Positions 1 to 8,142 of a DNA stretch of 17,776 nucleotides are shown piece after piece. How positions within the stretch are numbered: position 1 is the first letter of the stretch; each line of letters begins with the position of its first letter. A program made the translations under genes and the position numbers. The notes under the pieces were generated by a model. The model saw nothing but the letters and a program-made list of their open reading frames with translations. It did not search any database and was not told the DNA's origin. The stretch is taken from positions 1 to 17,776 of the forward strand of contig JADLDZ010000304.1 of NCBI GenBank assembly GCA_020846375.1. The letters are read 5' to 3'. This DNA is from Nitrospirales bacterium (GTDB lineage: Bacteria > Nitrospirota > Thermodesulfovibrionia > Thermodesulfovibrionales > Dissulfurispiraceae).

Positions 1-114
1 ACGGCCGACAACGCGCCCAATGCCCTGCGCGAGGCGATGAAGATGCTCGATACCCTCAAGAGAGAGGCCCACCACCGCACCCCCGGCGCCCGCCGCTCCG
101 GTGTCCACGCCTGA
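1..114 (+). CDS. C-terminal fragment of an unidentified protein
   Basis: Frame 1 is open from the first base to a TGA at 112-114 and gives 37 residues. The first half is an amphipathic-looking helix (ALREAMKMLDTLKREA) and the rest is a basic, Gly/Pro/Arg-rich tail, as expected for a disordered C-terminus. Frame 2 closes within 40 bases and frame 3 gives a low-complexity Pro/Arg translation, so frame 1 is preferred. The start lies outside the window. It converges on uvrA with only 12 bp between the two stops and no visible terminator. I do not recognise the family. Confidence 0.5.
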   Translation, partial: TADNAPNALREAMKMLDTLKREAHHRTPGARRSGVHA

Positions 115-126
115 AGAGTATTTCCC

Positions 127-2667
127 TCAGAGCTTTTGCCGCAAAAAGGTCCCGGTGTACGATCCCTTATTCCACGCCACCTCTTCGGGAGTACCGGAAG
201 CAATGACCTTGCCTCCGTCTTCCCCCCCTTCGGGCCCGAGGTCAAGGATGAAGTCGGCGGATTTGATGATATCGGTATCGTGTTCGATGACAATGACGCT
301 GTTCCCCCTGTTAACCAGCCGGTCGATGACGTTCAGGAGGCGCTGGATATCAACGAAGTGAAGCCCCGTCGTCGGTTCGTCGAGGATGTACAGGGTATTT
401 CCCGTCGCCTTCTTCCCCAACTCTTTTGCCAGGCGCAGCCGCTGCGACTCCCCTCCCGACAGGGTGGTGGCGGGCTGACCGAGACGCAGGTACCCCATAC
501 CGATTTCATCGAGGACTGCCAGCCGATGTCTGAGGGGCGGGATGGCGTTGAAGAATTCCATGGCTTCGGTGATAGTCATATCGAGGACATCGGCGATATT
601 CTTTTCCTTGTAAGAGATGGCAAGGGTCTCCTTGTTGTACCGCTTTCCCTTGCAGGCATCGCAGGTGACATACACATCGGGCAGGAAGTGCATTTCGATC
701 TTCTTCAGACCGTCCCCCTGGCAGGTTTCGCATCTCCCTCCGGAAAGATTGAAGCTGAAGCGGGATGCCTTGTACCCCCGCACCCTCGACTCGGGCAGTT
801 GTGCGAAGAGATCCCTGATAAAGGTGAAAATACCGGTATAGGTGGCGGGATTCGAACGGGGCGTCCTCCCCAGGGGGGACTGGTCGACGCAGACCGCCTT
901 GTCCACCTTGTCGAGCCCCTCGATCATCGCGTGCCGGCCCGGGATGACCGAGGCGCCGTACAGATGGCGTGCAAGCGCCTTGTAAAGGACCTCGAAAACA
1001 AGCGTGCTCTTGCCCGAGCCCGATACGCCGGTAACGCAGACGAAAGCCCCGAGGGGAATATCGACGGAGATATTCTTCAGGTTGAATTCGGAAGCGTCCA
1101 CGATCCTTATGAAGTCCTTCGGCTGCCTCCTGTGTGAAGGGACCGGGATAACGGAGCGGCCGCTGAGGTAGCTTCCGGTGATGGACGCCTCGTTCTTCTG
1201 GACATCCCCGGGGGGGCCGGAAGCGATGATCCACCCGCCGTTTTTGCCTGCGCCGGGCCCCATATCAATAAGGTAGTCAGCCCAGCGGATGGTCTCCTCA
1301 TCGTGCTCCACGATGATGACGGTATTCCCCGCATCCCGTATGGCCGCGAGGTTGTCCAGGAGTTTTGCGCAATCCCTTGGGTGTAGTCCGATGCTCGGCT
1401 CATCGAGAATGTAGAGGACGCCGGTGAAAGAGGAGCCGAGCTGGGTCGCCAGACGGATCCTCTGTGCCTCGCCGCCGGAAAGGGTGAGGGAGGCGCGGTC
1501 GAGGGTGAGATACCCGAGGCCCACCCTCCTGAGAAAGGAGAGCCTGTCCCGCACCTCTTTCAACACCCTTTTGGAGATGATGACCTCCCTTTCGGAAAGG
1601 GCGAGTGCTTCGATATACTTTTCGGACTCCGTTACGGACAGGGCGGCAAACTCGCCGATCGTAAGTCCTCCCAGCTTTACGCTGAGGGACTCCTTTCTCA
1701 GCCTCATCCCCCTGCATGTCTTGCAGGGTGTCAGATGGGTCAGTTCCCTCTCCTCCATTTCCCCTGCGCTTTCGCCCTCTCCGATATCCTCGAAGCCGAG
1801 ACCGTGGCACCGGGGGCAGGCTCCGTATTTGCTGTTGAAAGAGAAAAGCCGCGGCTCTATTTCGGGATAACTGATCCCGCACTGCGGACAGGCGAGGGTT
1901 TTGCTGAAGGGGATGTCCCTGTTCTCGTCGATGAGATTGATGATAACGGTATCGGTATACCTGAGCGAGGTATCGATGGCCTGCGTTATCTGGCGCTCGA
2001 TGGCCTGCTTGATGATGAAGCGGTCCACGACCACTTCAAGGGTATGGCGCTGCTGTTTCTTGAGGGCGATGTCATGGGTAAGCTCCATCATCCGGCCGTC
2101 GATCCGCGCCCTGACGAAGCCGTCCCTCCTCATCTGCCGGAGCTCCTTCTTGTACTCTCCTTTCCGGCCCCGCACAATGGGCGCAAGGACCTGGATCCGG
2201 GTCCCGGGAGGGAGCATCGATACGGAGCGGATGATATTCTGCATGTCCTGGGTGGTGATGACGGAGCCGCATTGATAGCAATAGGGAGTCCCGATGCGCG
2301 TGAACAGCACCCTCATGTAATCATAGATCTCGGTAATGGTCCCCACGGTGGAGCGGGGGCTCCTCGTAACCGTCTTCTGGTCAATGGCGATCGCAGGGGA
2401 AAGACCGTCGATGGAGTCCAGATCCGGCTTCTGCATCTGCTCCAGGAACTGGCGTGCATAGGCGGAAAGGCTTTCCACATAGCGCCTCTGACCTTCGGCG
2501 TAGATCGTATCCATGGCGAGAGAGGACTTTCCGGACCCCGAGGGGCCGGTAATGACGGTTATCCTGTCCCGCGGAATAGCCACCTCGATGTTCTTGAGGT
2601 TGTGCTCCCGGGCGCCCTTTATTACAATAGCGGACTTAAGCATTTTTCTGCTGTGAGAAGCGGACAT
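127..2667 (-). CDS. uvrA: UvrA, excinuclease ABC subunit A, short form lacking the insertion domain
   Basis: Damage-recognition ATPase of nucleotide excision repair; it loads UvrB at lesions as a UvrA2-UvrB complex in the cytoplasm. Two ABC modules are visible: Walker A GPSGSGKSS (41-49) and GVSGSGKST (547-555), signatures LSGGE (396-400 and 736-740), and Walker B LDEP (421-424 and 762-765). All three zinc sites are present: C130/C133/C260/C263, C284/C287/C315/C318 and C646/C649/C669/C672. The UvrB-binding region is retained (GRKGEYKKELRQMRRDGF, about 167-184). The protein is 846 residues against about 940 usually. The loss lies between C287 and C315, where only about 27 residues replace the usual roughly 115, so the insertion domain of signature domain I is gone. 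Neither ATG (2667 or 2643) has a clear Shine-Dalgarno; 2667 is taken as the longest. It lies 69 bp downstream of the DUF3108 gene on the same strand, so cotranscription is possible. The UvrA assignment is certain; the start is not. Confidence 0.96.
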   Translation of the reverse strand: MSASHSRKMLKSAIVIKGAREHNLKNIEVAIPRDRITVITGPSGSGKSSLAMDTIYAEGQRRYVESLSAYARQFLEQMQKPDLDSIDGLSPAIAIDQKTVTRSPRSTVGTITEIYDYMRVLFTRIGTPYCYQCGSVITTQDMQNIIRSVSMLPPGTRIQVLAPIVRGRKGEYKKELRQMRRDGFVRARIDGRMMELTHDIALKKQQRHTLEVVVDRFIIKQAIERQITQAIDTSLRYTDTVIINLIDENRDIPFSKTLACPQCGISYPEIEPRLFSFNSKYGACPRCHGLGFEDIGEGESAGEMEERELTHLTPCKTCRGMRLRKESLSVKLGGLTIGEFAALSVTESEKYIEALALSEREVIISKRVLKEVRDRLSFLRRVGLGYLTLDRASLTLSGGEAQRIRLATQLGSSFTGVLYILDEPSIGLHPRDCAKLLDNLAAIRDAGNTVIIVEHDEETIRWADYLIDMGPGAGKNGGWIIASGPPGDVQKNEASITGSYLSGRSVIPVPSHRRQPKDFIRIVDASEFNLKNISVDIPLGAFVCVTGVSGSGKSTLVFEVLYKALARHLYGASVIPGRHAMIEGLDKVDKAVCVDQSPLGRTPRSNPATYTGIFTFIRDLFAQLPESRVRGYKASRFSFNLSGGRCETCQGDGLKKIEMHFLPDVYVTCDACKGKRYNKETLAISYKEKNIADVLDMTITEAMEFFNAIPPLRHRLAVLDEIGMGYLRLGQPATTLSGGESQRLRLAKELGKKATGNTLYILDEPTTGLHFVDIQRLLNVIDRLVNRGNSVIVIEHDTDIIKSADFILDLGPEGGEDGGKVIASGTPEEVAWNKGSYTGTFLRQKL

Positions 2668-2736
2668 AAACGTTTTACTATAACCGAAAAGGACGCGTTA
2701 TTTCATCTTTCGAGGGTTTCGGAGCGGACCGCTCTC

Positions 2737-3888
2737 TTATTGCTCCGTCTTTATGGAGGTCAGTTTTGCGGTGACTTTTCCTATGGGCACTTTCGTTTCC
2801 ACCATGACCGGTATTCTTTTTTCATCGTCGGTGAGCCACACGACGATATCCCCCCTGCTCTTGAACAGCCCGTCCGATTTAAGGAGGGGCTTTACTTTCA
2901 CGGTATCCACCTCCCTGCTCCCGGGAAGGGAGAGCTTCTCCCTTCCCAGCACCATTATTTCCGCCTTATAAAACTTATTGCTGTCGAAGATATCGATACG
3001 GACGGCGTTACCCGTTTCGAGCAGGAGGGTTCGCAAATAGTAAAAACCGGAGATCACGTCCCAGAGCAGCCCGTCAACCGTGTGTTCGTCCCTGGTGCCC
3101 TTCAGGTAGTTATGGAAGGTGACCTTCCTGTTGGCGGTGTCGAATACGGTTTCCTTGTCGCTCCTGTATTTCCCTTCTTTCTGCCGTATCCTGAAGTGTG
3201 TGGGCACTCCGTCGATAACGGTGCTCTCCGCAAAGTCCTCAACTTTATAAAAACCGGAAAGGAACGGGGAGGAGTGTACTTTCGAGGTTATCCTCACCGT
3301 ATTCTTCTCTTTCACCGCCTCCAATTCGGCGCTGCCTACAAAAATGTTCAGCCAATAGATATCGAAGGACAGCTCCTCTCGCGCAGATTTCAGCAACTCG
3401 ACAGGGCTCCCGTATCTCGCGGCATCCGGCGGCGAAACAGGGAGTTCCCCTTTCCCCTGGACAGGGGCGTCCGCAGGGACTGCGATGTCCTCTTTTGCCG
3501 GCGGGCTCTCCTCGCGGGAAAGGAGCATCTCCTCCCCGGGAGGGGCGATAGTCGTGCTTTCCCCTCCGGATGTCTCAGTATCCTGAGCGGTATCCTCAGG
3601 TTCCGCTTGCCTGGTATCTGCCGGCACTTCCTGCCTCTCTTTCTCCGCGGCGGGCGGAGCGGGAGAGGAAAGGGTCAAGCCGGGGTGGGGAGCAAGGGGA
3701 CGAAGGGGAGGGGGAGGGCGGAAGCTTTTCCCCCTTTCCACAACGGTAATAAGCAGAGAGGGAGCAGAGAGGGAGGTCGGAACAGGCTCTTCGGAGCCCA
3801 GGAAGCCTGCCAGGAGAAAGAGGTGTAGAGCCAGAGCCATGCCGAGAGACAGGGCAACGGAAGCTGAAATGTATCGTATATATATCAT
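2737..3888 (-). CDS. DUF3108 family protein with N-terminal membrane anchor and proline-rich linker
   Basis: A 383-residue protein from ATG 3888. It has three parts. An N-terminal hydrophobic segment (about residues 6-30, ASVALSLGMALALHLFLLAG) acts as an anchor or uncleaved signal. A long Pro/Glu/Ala-rich stretch (about 45-165) resembles the periplasm-spanning linkers of TonB-like proteins. The C-terminal globular domain (about 170-383) has the DUF3108 look, starting ELSFDIYWLNIFVGSAELE. DUF3108 proteins are envelope proteins of unknown function. The frame remains open upstream to a TTG at 3939, but those extra residues are Cys-rich and unlike a signal sequence, and a promoter-like element sits between 3905 and 3934, so 3888 is preferred. 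No Shine-Dalgarno is visible. The gene precedes uvrA by 69 bp on the same strand. Orientation in the envelope (linker and domain in the periplasm) is inferred. Confidence 0.75.
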   Translation of the reverse strand: MIYIRYISASVALSLGMALALHLFLLAGFLGSEEPVPTSLSAPSLLITVVERGKSFRPPPPLRPLAPHPGLTLSSPAPPAAEKERQEVPADTRQAEPEDTAQDTETSGGESTTIAPPGEEMLLSREESPPAKEDIAVPADAPVQGKGELPVSPPDAARYGSPVELLKSAREELSFDIYWLNIFVGSAELEAVKEKNTVRITSKVHSSPFLSGFYKVEDFAESTVIDGVPTHFRIRQKEGKYRSDKETVFDTANRKVTFHNYLKGTRDEHTVDGLLWDVISGFYYLRTLLLETGNAVRIDIFDSNKFYKAEIMVLGREKLSLPGSREVDTVKVKPLLKSDGLFKSRGDIVVWLTDDEKRIPVMVETKVPIGKVTAKLTSIKTEQ

Positions 3889-3904
3889 GGGTACAGCACA
3901 ATAT

Positions 3905-3934
3905 ATTGTAGCGCACCAGAAAGCTTTAACACAA
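3905..3934 (-). promoter_or_regulatory. Putative sigma70-type promoter of the DUF3108 gene
   Basis: On the minus strand, TTGTGT (3929-3934), an 18-bp spacer and TACAAT (3905-3910) match the -35/-10 consensus at 3/6 and 5/6. The predicted start of transcription, near 3898, would leave a leader of only about 10 nt before ATG 3888. This fits the absence of a Shine-Dalgarno there and argues against the TTG start at 3939. Prediction by eye only. Confidence 0.35.
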
Positions 3935-4084
3935 TGCAAGGTCCTGCGGGAAGGCTCCGGCGCGCTGTGGGTGTATCTGCATCTTAGTAGTTCCTTTTTA
4001 TTTCGCCGATATTCTACAATATGCAGGCGTCGGGATGCGTGATGCGGGATCGCGCGGATCCTTCCACTGCCGGTTTTTGCCGGA
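3935..4084. other. Intergenic region between divergent genes
   Basis: The gap between the DUF3108 start (3888) and the PilZ/GNAT start (4147) is 258 bp. Beyond the two promoter-like elements listed separately I see no ORF with coding character, RNA gene or convincing repeat in it. Confidence 0.5.
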
Positions 4085-4112
4085 TTGTGCAGGAGACCTG
4101 ATTATTTATAAT
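4085..4112 (+). promoter_or_regulatory. Putative sigma70-type promoter of the PilZ/GNAT - HD-GYP unit
   Basis: TTGTGC (4085-4090), a 16-bp spacer and a perfect TATAAT (4107-4112). Transcription would start near 4119, just upstream of AGAGGT (4125-4130), the only Shine-Dalgarno-like element before ATG 4147; its 16-nt distance from the ATG is long. The -10 match is exact and the -35 is 3/6. Confidence 0.5.
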
Positions 4113-4146
4113 CATCACCTGAAAAGAGGTCGAGCGTTATAAGAAA

Positions 4147-6192
4147 ATGGAGACGCCGCAGAGAGGTGCCGATCAGGCAGAGATGGCCGGTTTAGGCGAC
4201 AGGGCGGAAAACAAGAGGAGGATCAACAGGAAGCAGCTTGTCAATATCCTGAATTACCTCAGCTTTCAGGACGGATCCCTCCTCGTGTGCTTCGAGCACG
4301 TACGATACGGCACTCTCCTCTCCCTGCCGGCAAAGCCCCGCCCCTGTTCCGGCGACAAGATCGAGTGCCTCTGGTCCGGAACGATCCTGTCACCGCGAAG
4401 GCTCACCGCGCACCGCTTGCACCATATCCTCATCTCGGATGGGAAGGTACTGATCCTCATCCAGCCCACAGTGGAGTGGGCGGACGAGAGGGGGATCTGT
4501 TTCCTCATTCCCGAATCCTGCTGCGAGCTCAACATGCGGAAAGTCAGGCGGCATCCCAGCGAGAACATCCGCGTTGAATTCGTTCAAAACGGCGTGTTCC
4601 TCGTCGGGGAACTCCTGGACTTCAATGCCGTTTCGTTCCGGGTAGGATTTCCCTCTGAGCCGCTCAAACTGTTCCGTTCGGTCGATTCCGAAGCGGCAGC
4701 GGCCGTTGTCTTCAGGAGCGGGCAGGAGGTCCTCTATTCGGGGGAGTGCAGGATAATCAGGAAGGAACACTTCCGGAAAACGGGTGCGCTTGTTCTCACC
4801 CCGATACATAATCAAATACGAAGGTTCAAGCCGAAGGAATTCCGGAGCTCCCGGCAGATACTCTCCCCCGCCCCAAACTGTGTGTTTCAGCACCCCCTGA
4901 CCGGGAGGACCGTCAGTCTGCCCGTCGTGAATCTCTCGGGCTCCGGGTTTCTGGTGGAGGAGCACTATGAGAGCTCCGTGCTCTTGCCGGGCCTGATCAT
5001 CCCTCATCTCGAAATGACTTTCGCCCCTACCTTCCACCTTTCCTGCAAGGCACAGGTGATCTACCGGAACGTGGGCAAAACCCCGGAGGGAGAGATAGAT
5101 GTGAAATGCGGGATCGCCATACTCGACATGGACATCCAGGAGCAGGCGACCCTCTCCGCCTTCCTGCACCACAGCATGAATCTGAAGTCGCATGTCTGCA
5201 ACAAGGTCGATCTGGACGACCTGTGGCATTTCTTTTTCGAGGCGGGCTTTGTCTATCCGAAGAAATATGCCCTCATGCATGCAGAAAAGGAAAAGTTCAG
5301 GGAGACGTACAAGAAGCTTTACATGCAGAATCCGCACATCGCCCGGCATTTCATCTACCAGGACAAGGGAGCGATCCAGGGGCATATCGCCATGGTCCGT
5401 TTTTATGAAAATACCTGGCTTATTCATCATCATGCTGCGAGCAAATCGAGCGCCATGATCGGACTGAGCGTTCTGAACCAGGTCGGCCGGTACATAAACG
5501 ATTTCCACTCCCTGCGCTCGACCCATATGGACTTCGTCGCCTGCTATTTCAGGCCGGACAACAAGTTCCCCCGCCGTGTTTTCGGGGGATGCGTCACCGC
5601 GATAAAGGATCCGAAAGGATGCTCCCTCGATACCTTCGCCTATTTCCATCTCTCGAAGTCTCCCCTCCCCTGGAGTATACCGGAGGGCATTCACTGTATC
5701 GTGGAAACAGACAATGAGGATCTCCTCGAACTGGAAAGTTTTTATGAGCATATTTCCGGGGGGCTCATGCTGCAGGCCCTGGACCTCGAACCGCAAAGGA
5801 ATCCCGGTGCCTCCCTCGACAAGGAGTACGAGAAGCTGGGATTCAAACGGGCGCGCTATCTCTTTACCCTGAAAATTGGAAACTCTGTCGCTGCCATCAT
5901 CATGGTCATCATTTCGGATGTCGGACTGAACCTCTCCAACCTTACCAATTGCGTCCATGTATTCGTCCTTGATGCGGAGAACCTCCCTCCTGTCACCATC
6001 CAATCCGCCCTCTCCATGCTTTCCGGGTACTATAACCAGGAGGACATTCCCGTGCTCCTTTACCCCTCCGATTATGCGGCGAAGCACTCACTCCCCTATG
6101 AGAAGCTCTACAGCCTCTGGGTGCTGAACATGCACCATACTGATCACTACTTCAGATTCATCGAGGACCTGGTAGGGAAGAACCATGGGTAA
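4147..6192 (+). CDS. PilZ-like / GNAT-like fusion protein, probable cyclic-dinucleotide effector
   Basis: A 681-residue soluble protein with no signal peptide or membrane segment. Residues about 30-125 form a beta-rich N-terminal region. Residues about 131-220 begin RKVRRHP and read like a first, degenerate PilZ module. Residues about 225-345 look like a second one: a basic RRFKPKEFRSSR (225-236) followed by NLSGSG (262-267), the (D/N)xSxxG signature of c-di-GMP-binding PilZ domains with Asn in first place. Residues about 354-665 resemble a large GNAT-type acyltransferase fold, with EKEKFRETYKKLY and a repeated alpha/beta pattern; no motif proves catalysis. The stop overlaps the HD-GYP gene by 8 bp, so the two are probably translationally coupled and share a signal. 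PilZ binding and transferase activity are both inferred. The start is uncertain: AGAGGT is 16 nt upstream of this ATG, and ATG 4183 is an alternative. Confidence 0.65.
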   Translation: METPQRGADQAEMAGLGDRAENKRRINRKQLVNILNYLSFQDGSLLVCFEHVRYGTLLSLPAKPRPCSGDKIECLWSGTILSPRRLTAHRLHHILISDGKVLILIQPTVEWADERGICFLIPESCCELNMRKVRRHPSENIRVEFVQNGVFLVGELLDFNAVSFRVGFPSEPLKLFRSVDSEAAAAVVFRSGQEVLYSGECRIIRKEHFRKTGALVLTPIHNQIRRFKPKEFRSSRQILSPAPNCVFQHPLTGRTVSLPVVNLSGSGFLVEEHYESSVLLPGLIIPHLEMTFAPTFHLSCKAQVIYRNVGKTPEGEIDVKCGIAILDMDIQEQATLSAFLHHSMNLKSHVCNKVDLDDLWHFFFEAGFVYPKKYALMHAEKEKFRETYKKLYMQNPHIARHFIYQDKGAIQGHIAMVRFYENTWLIHHHAASKSSAMIGLSVLNQVGRYINDFHSLRSTHMDFVACYFRPDNKFPRRVFGGCVTAIKDPKGCSLDTFAYFHLSKSPLPWSIPEGIHCIVETDNEDLLELESFYEHISGGLMLQALDLEPQRNPGASLDKEYEKLGFKRARYLFTLKIGNSVAAIIMVIISDVGLNLSNLTNCVHVFVLDAENLPPVTIQSALSMLSGYYNQEDIPVLLYPSDYAAKHSLPYEKLYSLWVLNMHHTDHYFRFIEDLVGKNHG

Positions 6193-8137
6193 TGCGGAAG
6201 AAAGCCGGCATCGTGCCGTCGATACGGCAGCATTCCGGAAAGACAATTCCCGTCCCCTCTACAACAGCAGGATCATCAATACCTTCGTGCGGCTTATCAA
6301 GAGGGAGTATCCCTACATTACGATCGGTGAGCTGCTGAAATATGCGGGCATAGAACCGTACCAGGTCGAAGATGAAGGCCACTGGTTCACCCAGGAGCAG
6401 GTGGACCGGTTTTACGAGAGAGTCGCCCACCTGACCGGGAACAAGGGGATCGCACGGGAGGCGGGGAGGTACGCCGCGTCCCCGGAAGCGATCGGGGTGA
6501 TGCGGCAGTATGTCCTCAGCCTCATCTCTCCCGGAAACGCATACGAGATCGTGGGAAAGTACGCGCACAAGTTCACGCGCTCCTCTACCTATACATCCGA
6601 AAGGAAAGGGGGCAACAGGGTGGAGATCACCGTTACCCCCGTGGAGGGAGTGCACGAAAAGCCGTTCCAGTGCGAGAACAGGATAGGGTACTTCGAGGCC
6701 ATCGCCAGGCTGTTCAACGACAGACTGCCGGAAATACAGCATCCGGAGTGCGCTTTCAATGGAGGAAAAGCGTGCCGCTATATCGTCTCCTGGAGGGAAA
6801 CCCGCTCCTCTTTCCTCAAACGGGTGAGGATTTGCCTCTCGCTCCTCTTTGCCGCCGCATGCTTCGGTCTCTTCCTCCCGTACCCGGACATCACTCTCAC
6901 CTGGATGATTCCTGGCTCCGTGCTCCTGATCCTGCTCTTCACTCTCCATATCGGACACAGGGAAACGGAGGAGCTGAAAGCCGCCATCGAGAGCATCAGG
7001 GATTCGACGGACAAGCTCCTGGAGCGCATTGATCTCAACTACAACAACGCCCTCATGCTCAACGAGATAGGCCTCGTCCTCAATAAGAAGCTGCATATCG
7101 ACGTCATCCTTGAGAATGTGGTGCAGGTCCTGGAAAAGAGACTCGACTACGACCGCGGCATGATACTCCTGGCGGACCGCAATAGAAGGAGGCTTTCCTT
7201 TCGCGCGGGGTTCGGGTACGGCACTGAGCAGGTGACCGTACTGAGGGATACCAGTTTCCGCCTGAACAACCCCGGATCGAAGGGGGTGTTCGTTGTCTGC
7301 TTTCATGAGCAGAAGCCTTTCCTGGTGAACAATATCGACGAGATAGAGGATAGCCTTACCTCTCACAGCCTTGCCTTTGCACGTCGGATGGGCGCCAAGG
7401 CCTTCATCTGCTGCCCCATCGTCTTCGAGGACGAGTCACTGGGGATCCTGGCCGTCGACAACAGAAGGACGAAGAGACCGCTGCTTCAGAGCGACATCAG
7501 CCTGCTGATGGGCATTGCCCCCGAGATCGGGATAAGCATCCGGAACGCTCTGCTCATCGAGGACAAAGAGCAGCAGTTCAAATCCATGCTCCATGTGCTG
7601 GCGGCAAGCATCGACGCCCGTGACGATCTTACCGCAGGGCATTCCGAAAAGGTCTCGGAATATGCGGTGGGGATAGCGAATGCGATGGGTCTTGCGAGGG
7701 ATTACTGCGAGATGATACGGGTGGCGGCATTGCTCCATGATTACGGCAAGATAGGGATAAAGGATTCCATCCTGAAGAAAAAAGGCACCCTGACCGACGA
7801 GGAGAGAGCGGAAATACAGACCCATGCGGTGAAGACCCGGGAGCTGCTGGAGCGGGTCAATTTTGAGGGTATTTACCGTGAGATCCCCGAAATCGCCGGA
7901 AACCATCACGAGAAGATCGACGGGAGCGGGTACCCGAGGGGGCTCAGGGGGGAAGAGATCCCCTTGGGGGCGAAAATCATCGCGGTAGCCGATATTTTTG
8001 AAAGTATCACTGCACGACGCCATTACCGCGAACCAATGACACTTGACGAGGCCTTTGCCCTCCTGGAAGGAGAAAGCGGGCGCCGCCTCGACAATAAGGT
8101 CGTCGAAGCGTTCATGCAATACTACCGGAGGCAGTGA
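6185..8137 (+). CDS. Membrane HD-GYP phosphodiesterase with V4R-like sensor and GAF domain
   Basis: A 650-residue signalling protein. Residues about 30-203 are an N-terminal sensor whose end (HPECAFNGGKACRYIVSW, 186-203) resembles the Cys-containing C-terminus of V4R (4-vinyl reductase-like) small-molecule-binding domains. Two hydrophobic segments follow (about 213-231 and 240-256), forming a hairpin that would leave both ends in the cytoplasm. Then come a short helical linker (about 258-295), a GAF domain (about 297-455) and an HD-GYP domain (about 468-648). The catalytic signature is complete: H518-D519 in HDYGKIG, H574-H575 and DGSGYP (579-584), so c-di-GMP hydrolysis is likely. The usual I/V in HDxGK is Tyr here. 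AGGGAAG just before the ATG is a plausible ribosome site inside the preceding gene, which it overlaps by 8 bp. V4R assignment is moderate; HD-GYP is firm. Confidence 0.88.
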   Translation: MGNAEESRHRAVDTAAFRKDNSRPLYNSRIINTFVRLIKREYPYITIGELLKYAGIEPYQVEDEGHWFTQEQVDRFYERVAHLTGNKGIAREAGRYAASPEAIGVMRQYVLSLISPGNAYEIVGKYAHKFTRSSTYTSERKGGNRVEITVTPVEGVHEKPFQCENRIGYFEAIARLFNDRLPEIQHPECAFNGGKACRYIVSWRETRSSFLKRVRICLSLLFAAACFGLFLPYPDITLTWMIPGSVLLILLFTLHIGHRETEELKAAIESIRDSTDKLLERIDLNYNNALMLNEIGLVLNKKLHIDVILENVVQVLEKRLDYDRGMILLADRNRRRLSFRAGFGYGTEQVTVLRDTSFRLNNPGSKGVFVVCFHEQKPFLVNNIDEIEDSLTSHSLAFARRMGAKAFICCPIVFEDESLGILAVDNRRTKRPLLQSDISLLMGIAPEIGISIRNALLIEDKEQQFKSMLHVLAASIDARDDLTAGHSEKVSEYAVGIANAMGLARDYCEMIRVAALLHDYGKIGIKDSILKKKGTLTDEERAEIQTHAVKTRELLERVNFEGIYREIPEIAGNHHEKIDGSGYPRGLRGEEIPLGAKIIAVADIFESITARRHYREPMTLDEAFALLEGESGRRLDNKVVEAFMQYYRRQ

Positions 8138-8142
8138 GGAGG

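Noticed and set aside
1735..3828. 697-residue plus-strand ORF opposite uvrA and the DUF3108 gene
   Set aside because: It crosses two good minus-strand genes and their gap and shows no domain or ribosome site.
4390..6087. 565-residue minus-strand ORF inside the PilZ/GNAT gene
   Set aside because: Antisense shadow; the plus strand has a promoter-like element, domain content and coupling to the next gene.
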